DNA of 64,000 bases, taken from the NCBI GenBank assembly GCA_016748015.1, contig JAAOMT010000566.1, positions 293,579-357,578 on the forward strand. Direction: 5' to 3'. The translations under genes were made by a program, and so were the position numbers. Every line of letters starts with the position of its first letter. The first letter of the stretch is position 1. Below the pieces are notes generated by a model, which searched no databases, was not told the DNA's origin, and worked only from the letters and a program-made list of their open reading frames with translations. Shown in pieces: positions 33,961 to 44,129 of this stretch. Source of the stretch: Geosiphon pyriformis. Taxonomy: Eukaryota; Glomeromycota; Glomeromycetes; Archaeosporales; Geosiphonaceae.

Positions 33961-34240
33961 CTACCCAGATTTCAGTAACCAATTCCAGTTAGCAACTGAC
34001 GCCTCTTATACTGTCTTTGGTGCCATCCTATCACAGTTAGATGACAATGGAAATGAGCGAGTAATCACTTATACTAGTAGAACATTGAAGCCAGCCAAAA
34101 AGAACTACCCCACAACAGAATTAGAAACTGCAGCAGTAATCTGGGCCCTACATCACTTCAACCTTTACCTCAGACCCAAAGAATTCGATATTATCACTGA
34201 TAATATTAGACTTAAATGGCTTCAGAACAAAAACACCTAG
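33641..34240 (+). CDS. Gyp2a RT thumb and RNase H
   Basis: 199 unbroken codons. After the RT connection comes RNase H with catalytic residues in LATDASYTVFGAIL (Asp), PTTELETAAVIWAL (Glu) and IITDNIRLKWL (Asp). It removes the RNA strand from the RNA-DNA hybrid. The next codons are lost to a TAG that corresponds to a Gln codon in Gyp2b. Confidence 0.85.
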   Translation: MKLNIEKCYFGKTSLAFLGHIVSKDGIKPDPRKISTVKNFKTPQNTTELRGFIGLASYYRKFIKGFSEIAKPLNQFTTKNVKYKWTEEHQNVFEILKEKLTIAPILTYPDFSNQFQLATDASYTVFGAILSQLDDNGNERVITYTSRTLKPAKKNYPTTELETAAVIWALHHFNLYLRPKEFDIITDNIRLKWLQNKNT

Positions 34241-34329
34241 CTAAATGCAAAACAAACCCGATGGACAAGATTTTTAGCTAACTACTGATACATTGTACAC
34301 CACAAACCAGGAAAACTCCATACCAATGT

Positions 34330-35797
34330 CAATTGTCTCTCAAGAATAAGGCAAGATTAGAAAACAAAAACCAACACCTATTTGAATCAACAGTATCAAA
34401 ACAACAAACAATGAACCCCGAAAACTACAACAATCTTAGACAATATCTGAAGACATTAACAATCCCAACAGATTGGTCTTCAGATGAAAAACATCAGTTA
34501 CAACAACAAGCCAAACAATACTTCTTACACAACAACATTATCTACTATCGAAACTTTAGAAACCCAGACAGTCCACTCAGATTAATACAAGAACATGAAA
34601 AAAAAACTATTTTATACAACATGCACTCAGACCTTTCATCAGCACACTTCGGAAAAGACAGCACCACCCAAAGAACACTAGAATACTACTTTTGGCCTCG
34701 AATGAAGAAGGACATTCACGAATATGTCGAATTTTGTGATAGTTGTCAAAGAAGAGGAAAAACTTGCCCTACAGAACCTTTAAATTCAATCAAAGTTGGA
34801 CAGCTTTTTGACAGAGTTGGTATCAATTTAGTCGGACCACTACCTATCACAAACCAAGGAAACCATTATATTGCAGTAGCTGTAGATTATCTCACCAAAT
34901 GGCCCGAAACCAGAGCCATCCAGTGAGCAGATGTGAAATCAGTAGCAAATTTCATCTACAAAGACATCATTTGTAGACATGAATGTCCAATTGAACTTTT
35001 ATCCGATCAAGGAACACATTTTGTGAACAATCTAATTCAAGAAATTTGTGAACAATTCAATGTCAAGAGACCTTTATCTTCACCCTACCATCCACAAACA
35101 AACAGACTTGTGGAACGTTTTAACAGAACATTGTGTGAGTCATTGGCCAAAGTTTCAACCAATTTTGAGCAAGAATGGGATATTTTTATTCTATCAGTGT
35201 TACTAGCATACAGAACACTAAAACAAGATACCACAAAATACACACCATTTGACTTAGCCTATGAAAGGACAGCAACATTACCAATCAATTTTACTGTAGA
35301 ACCATATCCAGTGCAATCAATCAACAAAGAAAACTTTCAGGAAACACTTCAACAAAGAGCTTACACTCTTCTCAGCACATTGGAAGAAAAATGACAAATA
35401 GCAACCACCCATATTAGACACTCCCAAACTCAACAAAAAGAATGGCATGACAACAAACTGCCACCAGTTACCAATGAATTTAAAGTTGGAAACAAAGTTC
35501 TCTTACACAGAACTAAAGCTGAAAAACAATGGAGTGGAAAATTTGAAAATAAATAGGATGGACCATTCTTTATCCATGAAGTCCTAGGCAATGGATCATA
35601 CAAGCTAAGACTTGATGACAAAATCCTAGCAAAAGTTGCACATGGAGATCGTTTGAAACACTATCATTTCAGAAACAATCCTAAACCATTAATTTCACAA
35701 ATTGGTACATATTCCCCTTTAGTCAACTCTGAAGATATTCCCCAAAACTTAGAACCAATAGTTTTCATTGAACAACCTTCCAACCTGAACACTTAAT
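34330..35797 (+). pseudogene. Gyp2a integrase
   Basis: Zinc-binding HHCC domain (HSDLSSAHFG…CDSCQRR), then the core. The first catalytic Asp is replaced by Asn (VGINLVGPL), while the second (LSDQGTHF) and the Glu (NRLVERFNRTL) remain. Two long parts, 34333-34926 and 34933-35394, are separated by one TGA. A GPY/F module (WSGKFENK-stop-DGPFFIHEVLG) follows. No chromodomain is apparent after it. It would insert the DNA copy; inactive here. Confidence 0.85.
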
Positions 35798-35912
35798 TTA
35801 ATTTTACTAGTTATTCTCTTATAATTTAGAAACAATCTCACAAAAACAAAACAAAAATAACATAAAAACTCATACACCAAAAATAATTTTTTTTTATTTT
35901 AAATCGCTTATA

Positions 35913-36632
35913 ATGACTATTCCTCAAAACATTTAACAATTATCCCAAAAACTAATGTTAGCTTTAAAAACAATACCCGAATTATCCATTACTGTTACTG
36001 GAAACCACATTAATTATACCCAAACAGAAGTAATTACAAATTTAGCCCCAAATTCACGAAAATATCATCCGTATAAGAAGAACACAAGAAGTTATACTGG
36101 AATTCACCTGCCAGAACTTTTAAAGCTTGCTTTAAGAGAAAACCTAATGCTCATCCCAATTAGTATTCTACCAAATACTACAATTTAACAAAGACTTCAA
36201 TTGTGTCTCAATAAAGAAAACACTGAATATCCTCCAATCTATAGATATTTTCACATTGGAAAAACACTCTACGAATAGAAACTGGAACTTACAACAGCAA
36301 ATCTTACAAAAGAAGCTATCCAGAAACAACTCCACAACAAATTCAAGACAACAGCGGGATCAACAAACAGTTATTACAGGCTCAGAGCTGCTCTTAGACT
36401 TTATGATCTATTCTACACCTGTGAAAACATACTACAAAACCCAATTTTTCAACCTTTGAAGATTCAATACATTGGAAAGCTCACAGAACTAAAATTTCAA
36501 CAATTTTCAGACCAAATTTCTTCAATAATTTTGGATTATTATCTGAAAATGACAGACAGTACTTGGACTTTGATGGAGCTTAGTCTTGAGGAGGAAGTTA
36601 TATTACCAAATGAAATTAGAGATATTATTTAG
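35913..36632 (+). pseudogene. Gyp2a ORF3, unknown 239-codon protein overlapping the 3' LTR
   Basis: From ATG 35913 the frame runs exactly 720 bp to a TAG at 36630-36632, 30 bp inside the 3' LTR. Three in-frame stops (near 35932, 36187 and 36277) all correspond to sense codons in Gyp2b, whose ORF3 has the same length and start. The sequence has short hydrophobic helices (ELLKLALRENLMLIPI), YRYFHIGKTLYE, YRLRAALRLYDLF and an acidic end (LEEEVILPNEI). No signal peptide, clear membrane span or known domain. It occupies the env position but does not look like an envelope protein. Confidence 0.7.
36589..36598 (+). other. Gyp2a polypurine tract
   Basis: GAGGAGGAAG immediately upstream of the 3' LTR. 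It lies within ORF3 and encodes its Glu-rich end. Confidence 0.7.
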
Positions 36633-37586
36633 CATGAAATTATCTTATAATTCCTATCATTAATTAGCATATATTATTGTTTCAAATGATCACTTATTAC
36701 ATTAGCAAAAAAAAAAATGTCTGAAATTATCATTTAATTAATAACCCAAATTGTACACAACACAAATGTAACCTAATTGCAATGATTAATTATGCAATAC
36801 CCCGAACTATGTAACATTCAAAAGTTTGCTGAAATTTGTAGAAATTTGCCAAAATAATTAATAGTTCACCAAAAAATTTAATAGTTCGCCAAAATAATTT
36901 GTAGTTCACCAAAATGTATCTTTAGTTCAGCGAAATTGTAGAAAATAGCAAAGTTCAAGTTCATAAAATAGTGTTATGACAAGTTGTATAAAAGAAGAGC
37001 TTCTTTCTTCGAGAAAATGTATCTTACTTTAGATTTATCTCTTAAAACCGTTCCTATATACACAAAAAGAAATAAATATCAAATAATTTGAAAAAACCAA
37101 ATTCTTTAATTATTGTACTTAGAAAATCCCCAAAACCCAACTAACGTTTTGAAATTGATTAGCTACCAATTTCAGTAAACTGTTAGTAACTTTAGGCCTA
37201 AATAGAAAACGTTTCCCTTGACAGAATTCTATTTCTTTTACATTTCTTTTATTTTCTTTTCTTTTTTTATTACAATTATTAGGGTAGCCTACAGACGAGA
37301 TTCCTGTAGAAGAGTTGACTTTCACAGCAAAGTAACTACACATTTTTAGTGAGCTTCCAGATGAGCAATTCCTGGGAAAGAGTTGATGTTTACTACAACA
37401 TAATTACATAAAGCAACTGGCACAGAATTGGCCATTCCACTCATAAGCCCAGCAAGTTCAAATTATAGGAGATAATTTGAAGATAAATTCAGTTACTGGA
37501 GGTCCAACTACTTCTTGGAAACATGAATTCACAACAAATCAACATTAACAACATTTAAGAAAAGAGACCAAAAACCTATGGTAACA
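36601..37586 (+). repeat. Gyp2a 3' LTR
   Basis: 986 bp, the partner of 27713-28698. Many of the differences are CG in one copy against TG or CA in the other, or CA against TG, which implies an ancestral CG at those positions. Confidence 0.95.
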
Positions 37587-39850
37587 CCATCCCTATTAAC
37601 TGTCAAGTCAAGAACTCTTATCTAACTATTAGTAGTCTGCATATTTTTGTTGCCAAAAAAGAAAAATTACACTGCTATTTGGATATTTTTTTATCTTTTG
37701 AGAGTTTGTTAAAACTTAGCTTGACTAAGGTGCATTCGGATGTTCAAATTTTTGTCAACCTAGTTTTAAGGAAAGCAATCTCTAATAAATAGTTTGTGTA
37801 TTTGGTGTTTGCAGTTTTTTATCTGATTATTAGTTACAAAACCCAATGTAGTTTTATTTCTATCAGCATATATAATAAATGGGATGCTCTCATTTATAGA
37901 AGTTTGAAGTTTAAGTCTGGTCTGCTGCTTGATTTTTCCAATAATGTAATTCATCATTCTTCTCTGTATAGTTTGAAAATGTTTAAACAGATTTAAGTTA
38001 AAAGCAAATCGGCTTCAGCTGTTTCTTTTGCAAATTCAGTTAGTATCTTAAACAAGTTATTTTCTTACAGGTTACATAATCTTCAGATTTTTAGCTAGCA
38101 TCCTCTTTACTTTCTACAGTTTCCAGTTCATGTCAAAGTCAATTTTTCAAATAACTTTTTGGCAGGTATAGTGTGCATATTTTCTGAATATGATTTGTCT
38201 TTGGACAACTCTTTGGCCAGTGCTTTTTGTCTTTAAAAAAATACTCTTATGTCTTTTGTCCTTGATAAGTCAGTTTATCTTAAGTGTGTCTCTTCTTTTC
38301 AACATTATAAAATTGCTTTTATAAACCAGCTGCATGATCAGAATGGTGCTGTTTTTAATTGAATAATCTTCAAACAGTGGAAGTGGTTAGACTTCTGTGG
38401 CTCTGTTCCTATTTGGTTCAAGCTTTCTGTTTGATTTCTTGGTAATATTGTTCTTCTTTCTGTTAGTCTTTCATATTTGGGTGGTTATAATTCTTTGGAT
38501 ATATTTCAATCTTATAAGTTTGGTATTGTTAGAAACAATTTGTTGTGTGCTGATGCTGGCCACTTTTTTGCCTATACAGATGGATCTTTGAATGGTCTGG
38601 GAACTCTCAGTATAAAGACTAGTGCAGCTGTTTTTTTGAGAACATTAATTTGGATTTAAGTATGCAGGTTTCTGGTTTGTTGTCTTCCACCATAGTAGAA
38701 CTACAGGTTATTGCTTTGGCTCTTGAGTGTGTTCCCTTTTTTTGTTCTGTGGATCTGTTTATGGACAGCCAGGCTGCTTTAAATGCATGCAAGTCGAATT
38801 TGAAATTAGTTGATCCAGATTTCAGGAATCAGTATTGGATCAAATGTTACCACATTGTAAATGTTATTCATTGTAAAAATTTAGATGTCAGTTGGCATAA
38901 GATTAGGAGTTATGCTGGTGTTTCAGACAATGAACATGCTAATATGTTTGCCAAAGTGGCTGTTGTCTTCAATTGGCATCTACCTCATTTGGTCAGTAAA
39001 TATTACCTTAAGGCTGATAGTATTGCTGTTTTTGGTAATTCTAGACATTTTGTTTAAGGGGTTTTTCAGTCTATTTATCATACATATTGGAAAACTGGTT
39101 TTGGTTCTTAAGTGGTGACAGACAGTATGTTTGTCAATATTGATTAGTTCAGATTATTTTTGGTGTGGCATCTTGACTTCTACTTAGTGGCTGGTTTTAC
39201 TAGTAAACAGACTACTGGTTCCTAAACATATTTTATAAAAGCTCTTTATTATTGGCTTCCTGTTGTTGTACATAAGTGACTATATGATAGATGGTATTTC
39301 AATGTGGTTTATTTGTTCTATAGTGATGTTGAGGTCTCAGACCATGCCTTTTCTTGCCTGTTTAATACTGCTGGTCATGCTTAGTTGTTAAACATTTATG
39401 TGTCTGCTTGGGGTGTATGCTCTAATTTATTTTGTTCTTTTTCTTGTGTTTTGCAGTTGTCATCCACTTGTGTTTCTAATATTGTAGTTAATATGGCTTT
39501 GTTTAAAGGTTTTGTTTTTAATAATTGGTATTGTGAATCTGTTTTAGTTTTCAAAGATTCTAAGATTGCAAGTTAGTGTATTGTGGATTTTGTGCATAAG
39601 TTTTGCCTTGTATTCTGAAAAGATATCTGGTTGGTTTGTGTCAAGCACCAGGCTTTTATGGAAAAGAATAGTTTGATTTCATGTAATGGTTTTATTTCTG
39701 CTCAATTTTGGATTTTTCTTTGTTGTTTTTGGCTGGCATAGTTAAATTGTTGGGCATTGTTGAAACAGTAGGTGTGAGTTTTGGGTTTTGTAAACCTTGT
39801 TTGTTTTTTTCAAGTATAAAGGACACAGTTTCTGTTTATATAGATGTTTA
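37587..39850 (+). pseudogene. LIN-B ORF2 3' part (RT end, RNase H, C-terminus)
   Basis: Continues the RT frame broken at 27712. RNase H shows FAYTDGSLNGLG (about 38570), ELQVIALALE and MDSQAALNACK. The C-terminus (39385-39850) matches the LINE C-terminal region at 26995-27387. The frame is interrupted by stops such as 38000 and 38095. It is moderately decayed and GC-richer than the AT spacers. Confidence 0.8.
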
Positions 39851-39990
39851 ATATTGTTCTGATTAGCCTAAATAACTAGTTACATGTAGGAATTGCATGA
39901 TTCACACCTAGTTTAGATCATTTGTATGATGTATTGTACTAAGCAGTATTTGAATTTTACTTATTAAACATTAAAAAAAAATATATAATA
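39851..39990 (+). other. LIN-B 3' UTR and A-tail
   Basis: Contains 'aactagttacatgtagga', the LINE end block, and a tail 'cattaaaaaaaaatat'. AT-rich DNA begins directly after it. Confidence 0.75.
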
Positions 39991-40625
39991 ATAAATATTT
40001 TAAAATAAACATAATTTATATAATAATTATATATTATTAATTATTTAAATCAGTCAAAATTATATTATGTTTTTATAATTACAAAATTATTTTTATATAT
40101 ATTTTAAAAAACAAATGTCTTTTTTTAAGATTAAAAACAATTAATAAATTATTTTAAATATCTAATAATTAAACAATACTTTTAAATAAAAAGCTAATAA
40201 ATTTATTTATAATATTAAATAAATATTATTATTAATTAACAAATTATGTTTTTTTTTAATTTAATCTAAATTTAATATATAATAATCACATATGTTTTTA
40301 ATAAATAATAATCAAATTTTAAACAAAAATTAACAATAATAATACATATATGTTTAATATTATTAAAAATTTTTAAAGTTTTCTTATATTAATTTTTAAA
40401 AATAATATTTTTATATAGAATTATATAAAGTTTATTATTAATAAAACAATATAAAAATTGTAAAAATTATAAAAAAATTAACAAAAACATTAAATAATAT
40501 TTTTTAATAATTAAAATAATTAAATATAATAGTATGTTTAATATATAAATACTATTACAAAAAAACACATAATTAAAATTTTTTATTTTATTATATTAAA
40601 TATATTTAATACTTAAATATAAAGA
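39991..40625. other. AT-rich spacer
   Basis: Nearly pure A+T, with no open frames or recognisable repeat. Confidence 0.6.
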
Positions 40626-40990
40626 GACATTAAAGTGAATTGTGGTTGTTTAAAGTAAAGTACAAGGTAAATATAAAGAAGATTGGTCTGATTAATAATA
40701 TAAAAAAAATCTCTGGTTTTTCTTATAGTAAATTTGGTCATTTGTCAGTAAAAATTACTTATTTGTTAGATATTAATAAAATGTTTGCTATAAGTTTTGG
40801 TTTGCATAAGGCCTGTTTTTTTTTTTGGTATTTGTAATAGTATAAGAGTATGTGTAAATACATAGTATTACTTTGATTAACTTGTATATATAGTAAGTAT
40901 ATGAGTCATATTTGGTCAGATTTACTTAATTTGTCTCTGTATTTTAAATAGTAGTTGGGCTGTATTTGTTAAATTGAATAATAAAATTAT
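40626..40990 (+). mobile_element. LINE 3' scrap
   Basis: The frame 40640-40837 encodes the LINE ORF2 C-terminus (MFAISFGLHKACFFF matches the AFGVCFG…YSFFSG end of LIN-A). The shared 3' UTR pieces and the 'gggctgtatttgttaaa' tail follow. It is AT-decayed and severely 5'-truncated. Confidence 0.65.
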
Positions 40991-42175
40991 ATATAAAAAA
41001 TTATAAAACTGTTTACAAATAATAACTATTAATTTTTTATTAACTATATTTATAATATATTTAATCAATATATATAAATTAAAATATTATATTATAAATA
41101 TTAATTTTTAGTTAATGTTTTTAATAATTAATATATTAACAAATCTGGTTTTTAAAACAATTTTCTAAAAAACATAATTAATAAATTTATAATTAAAAAT
41201 AATATAAAATAAAAAAAATAAAAACTTTGTAGTTTTATTAGTTATAATATTAATAATTTTATTATAAAAACATTAAAATGTCTTTTTATCTTAATAGAAT
41301 TAACAAATAATTTCTTTTTTTTAATTATTAAAACAATATAATAATATTTTAATTAGTATTTATAATAAAAATAAACTTAAATTATCTAATTTAGACTTAT
41401 ATATCTTAATAATAATCTAATTATTTATATATATATTAATATAATAAGATATAAAAATTATTTTTAATATAAAAATAATAATCTAAAATTTAATTAACTT
41501 ATTAGTAAAAATATTATAATTTAATACAAAAACAATTATTAAAATAGAAAATAATATAAAAAATTCATTAAATAATCTAATATTTGTAAAAAAAATAAAT
41601 GTTTTAATATCTTATAAAATATAAAAGATAAAATCAGAAGTTTAAAAACTTAATATAAGACAAAAACTAAAAACTTAGTTTTTTTTATTTTTTAGAAATT
41701 ATTTATTTTAAAATACTAATAGATTTATTTAATAATTATTAAGTTTTAATGATTATAATAAACAGATTAATAATTTTTAAATAATAAATTTTATTTAATA
41801 TAAAAAATACAAAAATATTTAACATAAATTAAAAAAATTTAAAACTCAAAATTAACAAAAAATATTAGTGTTTAAAAGATTATAAATAATGTTTATTAAA
41901 AAACTAAAAATATTTAATTTTTTAATAAAAAATATTATATTTTATAAAAATATAGATTAATTAATAATTTAAAAACTAATTATAATTAATTTAAATAGTA
42001 TTATTTACAAAAACATTGGCAAAAAAATACAATAAAAAATAATATTATATTTAATTTTATTAATGTTATAATTAATTTATTTTAGCTTTATATAAGAAAA
42101 GTTATAAAAAATACATTACAGCAAAAAAAACTTTATTTTAATTTAAATTATAAATTTTATAACTACCAAAATATG
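40991..42175. other. AT-rich spacer
   Basis: About 1.2 kb of extremely AT-rich DNA without open frames, upstream of the LIN-C 5' end. No motif or repeat unit larger than simple A/T runs is seen. Confidence 0.6.
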
Positions 42176-42314
42176 TAAACTTCTTTCTCTTCTTCATTCA
42201 AAATTCTCGAAAAAGAGTCTATAGTTTTTTCGAAAGAAGTTTTTTACCATTCAATACAATAAATCAAAACTGTTTTTTGATTACAAGACCACTGTTGGTT
42301 CTGTTATTGCTGTT

Positions 42315-44114
42315 ATGAAGAAGACCATTAAAGCTTCTGGTTCTGAGGGTGGTTTCAAGACTGTTGTATCAAGGAGGAAGAAGAAGAAGGGTGGTGTGTT
42401 GGAAAAGAGTATTGATAATAAAAAGATTACTGCCAAAGTTCTTGGCACTCGTTCATGGGGTTCTAAGACTGGTAACACTACAGAATCTGAAAGTATAGAC
42501 ATAGAGGAAAAATGCTTGGTTGAAAAAACCAGTGTAGACTATGATGATAATAGTACTTTTGCAGGAAGAAATCCTGATCAAACACCAAAGAGTTTGTATG
42601 TGAAGACCAAAAAAGTATTAGGGAAGCCACTGGGTGTGATTGATTATGATACTGTCAATGCAGAAGATGATGTGTTGGATGATTCTCTTCTTTTCCCACC
42701 TCCTCTTCCAGCCAAACTGTCCATTCAAGTACCTGTTCACAAATCTTTCACTTTAGATATTGATCTGGTAGTGGTGGCTGGAAAATCCTCTTATAAGAAA
42801 GTCAATTTTGTCAGAAGAATCTTTTTAGGAGTAAATGGTTTTGGGGGGGCCTCTACTCCCTCAAAATTTGGTGGAATCATCCAGGCATCTTTCACTTCTG
42901 AAAAGGCGATGATGGCAGTTGTACAATTGGCAAATAATCATGGTGTTGTGATAAACACCAATCTTAAGCGCCCCATCAACAATCGTATGAATCGGGCAAT
43001 TGTGTTAAAAGAAATTCCTGTGGGAACTTCTATTGAGACAGTGTATGCAGCCATTTCTGAATTTGGGGTTATTAAGTCGATCAAGATGCAGTTGGTGGGT
43101 CTATGGCAAAAGGCGATCATCAAATTAGAAGATCAAATTCAGGCTGATCTCTTGGCAGCTGAGTGGTCCATCCTTATTGGGAAAGATACAGTGCGTGTGG
43201 CCCAGGCCAATGTTGACAAACAAATGTGGGATGCCAGAGATGAGTTTAGGGCTTTACTTTATATTCTTTCCATGGACACCAATGCTTATGATCTTTGGGA
43301 CTTCATTGGTTTAGTTGGTTGGAAAACATGTGTTATTGAGTGCAGTTCTGTCAGTTATGTCCGAGCATGCTGTGCTACTGTGTGCTTTAATTCTGAGAGT
43401 AGTCTTATTCAGGCAATGGCAAACATTCCTGTTATAAAAAGTGTTGGTCTCCAATAGTCTCATTTAACCATTGCACTGTGCTCAATTTGCAAAACTTTCA
43501 GTCATACTTCTCTCGCTTGTTGTACTGCTGGTGTGTCTTCAAGTCCTAGGAGCAAGAAAGCTTCTTTCTCAGTTCAGGATTAGTTCCATTTGGCAAAGAT
43601 ATATGAAAAAAAGTCTGCCCCTGTTTCTTGTCTTTTGGCTTTCAGTGGAAAAACTTGGGCTTCCATGGTTGGTAAACCACTCCCAATAGTGTCTTTTGGT
43701 GGTTCAGCTCAATCTGGTTCCATATCTTATGGTAAATCTCTCCCGACTGTTAATGGTAAATCGGAAAATTGTTTGAAGAATATTGAAAGCAGTCTTGTCA
43801 GTCTTGCGAGACAAATTAATGAGTTGGCTAAGAGGTTGGACTCATTCATGTCAGCAGTTTTCCAGCCTAGCCCTGGATGTCAGCTGTCGGTGACCCCCCC
43901 ATCACAGAATCAAGAGGAGGATATAGTAATGGGAGTGAGTTTGGGTGATGCCACTAGTGACAAGACTGCTGCCATTTTTGGTTCAACTGCCTCACCTGAG
44001 GTTGTGAAATTGGAAAACATGTTGGAAGGTCTCTCTGCTTTGGTCATAAGCCTATCAGCGCGCTTGGATGGTTTGGCTTTGGCAGGTGGTGCTCTTCCTT
44101 TCCCTCTTTCTTAA
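42315..44114 (+). pseudogene. LIN-C ORF1 (RRM-like, zinc knuckle, coiled coil)
   Basis: One frame of 600 codons from ATG 42315 to TAA 44114. It is unbroken to 43457, where a TAG stands in place of a conserved Trp. The N-terminus is lysine-rich (SRRKKKKGG). An RRM-like fold region lies around residues 215-290 (VLKEIPVGTSIETVYAAISEFG then SIKMQLVG). The zinc knuckle CSICKTFSHTSLAC (about 43483-43524) is an intact C-x2-C-x4-H-x4-C. Near the end, leucine-heptad stretches (SLVSLARQINELAKRL) suggest oligomerisation. Role: binds LINE RNA in the RNP. Confidence 0.8.
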
Positions 44115-44129
44115 TAAATGGTCTAATAT

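Larger units (their letters stand above)
27713..37586 (+). mobile_element. Gyp2a: complete Ty3/gypsy element with dUTPase and ORF3
   Basis: 9874 bp, bounded by two 986-bp LTRs and flanked by CCAT (27709-27712 and 37587-37590). Order: LTR, PBS, GUG-opened Gag N-terminal domain, Gag core, zinc knuckle, linker, protease, cysteine-rich domain, dUTPase, RT, RNase H, integrase, ORF3, LTR. Gag through dUTPase share one frame; RT-RNase H is displaced by an indel near 33235, and integrase returns to the first frame. By hand count the LTRs differ at about 52 sites (about 5%), nearly all transitions. Confidence 0.95.
27545..39990 (+). mobile_element. LIN-B: 5'-truncated LINE split by Gyp2a
   Basis: The left part is 27545-27712 and the right part 37587-39990. 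The left part begins inside RT (FVDDIIWVGNSQ) and stops at '…aactgtggccat'. The right part resumes with 'ccatccctattaactgtcaa'. In uninterrupted LIN-C (46520-46560) the two halves are contiguous, so Gyp2a inserted here. LIN-B is thus a roughly 2.6-kb 5'-truncated copy, typical of incomplete target-primed reverse transcription. It sits directly after the LIN-A tail. Confidence 0.85.

Noticed and set aside
35500-35800. Chromodomain after integrase
   Set aside because: Sequence after the GPY/F module shows no aromatic cage pattern and ends shortly after it.
28744-36632. A variant genetic code (UAG/UGA/UAA read as sense)
   Set aside because: Most stops are private to one copy and sit at CAA, CAG, CGA or TGG of the other copy; they are explained by C-to-T and G-to-A decay. 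The host gene has no internal stops.
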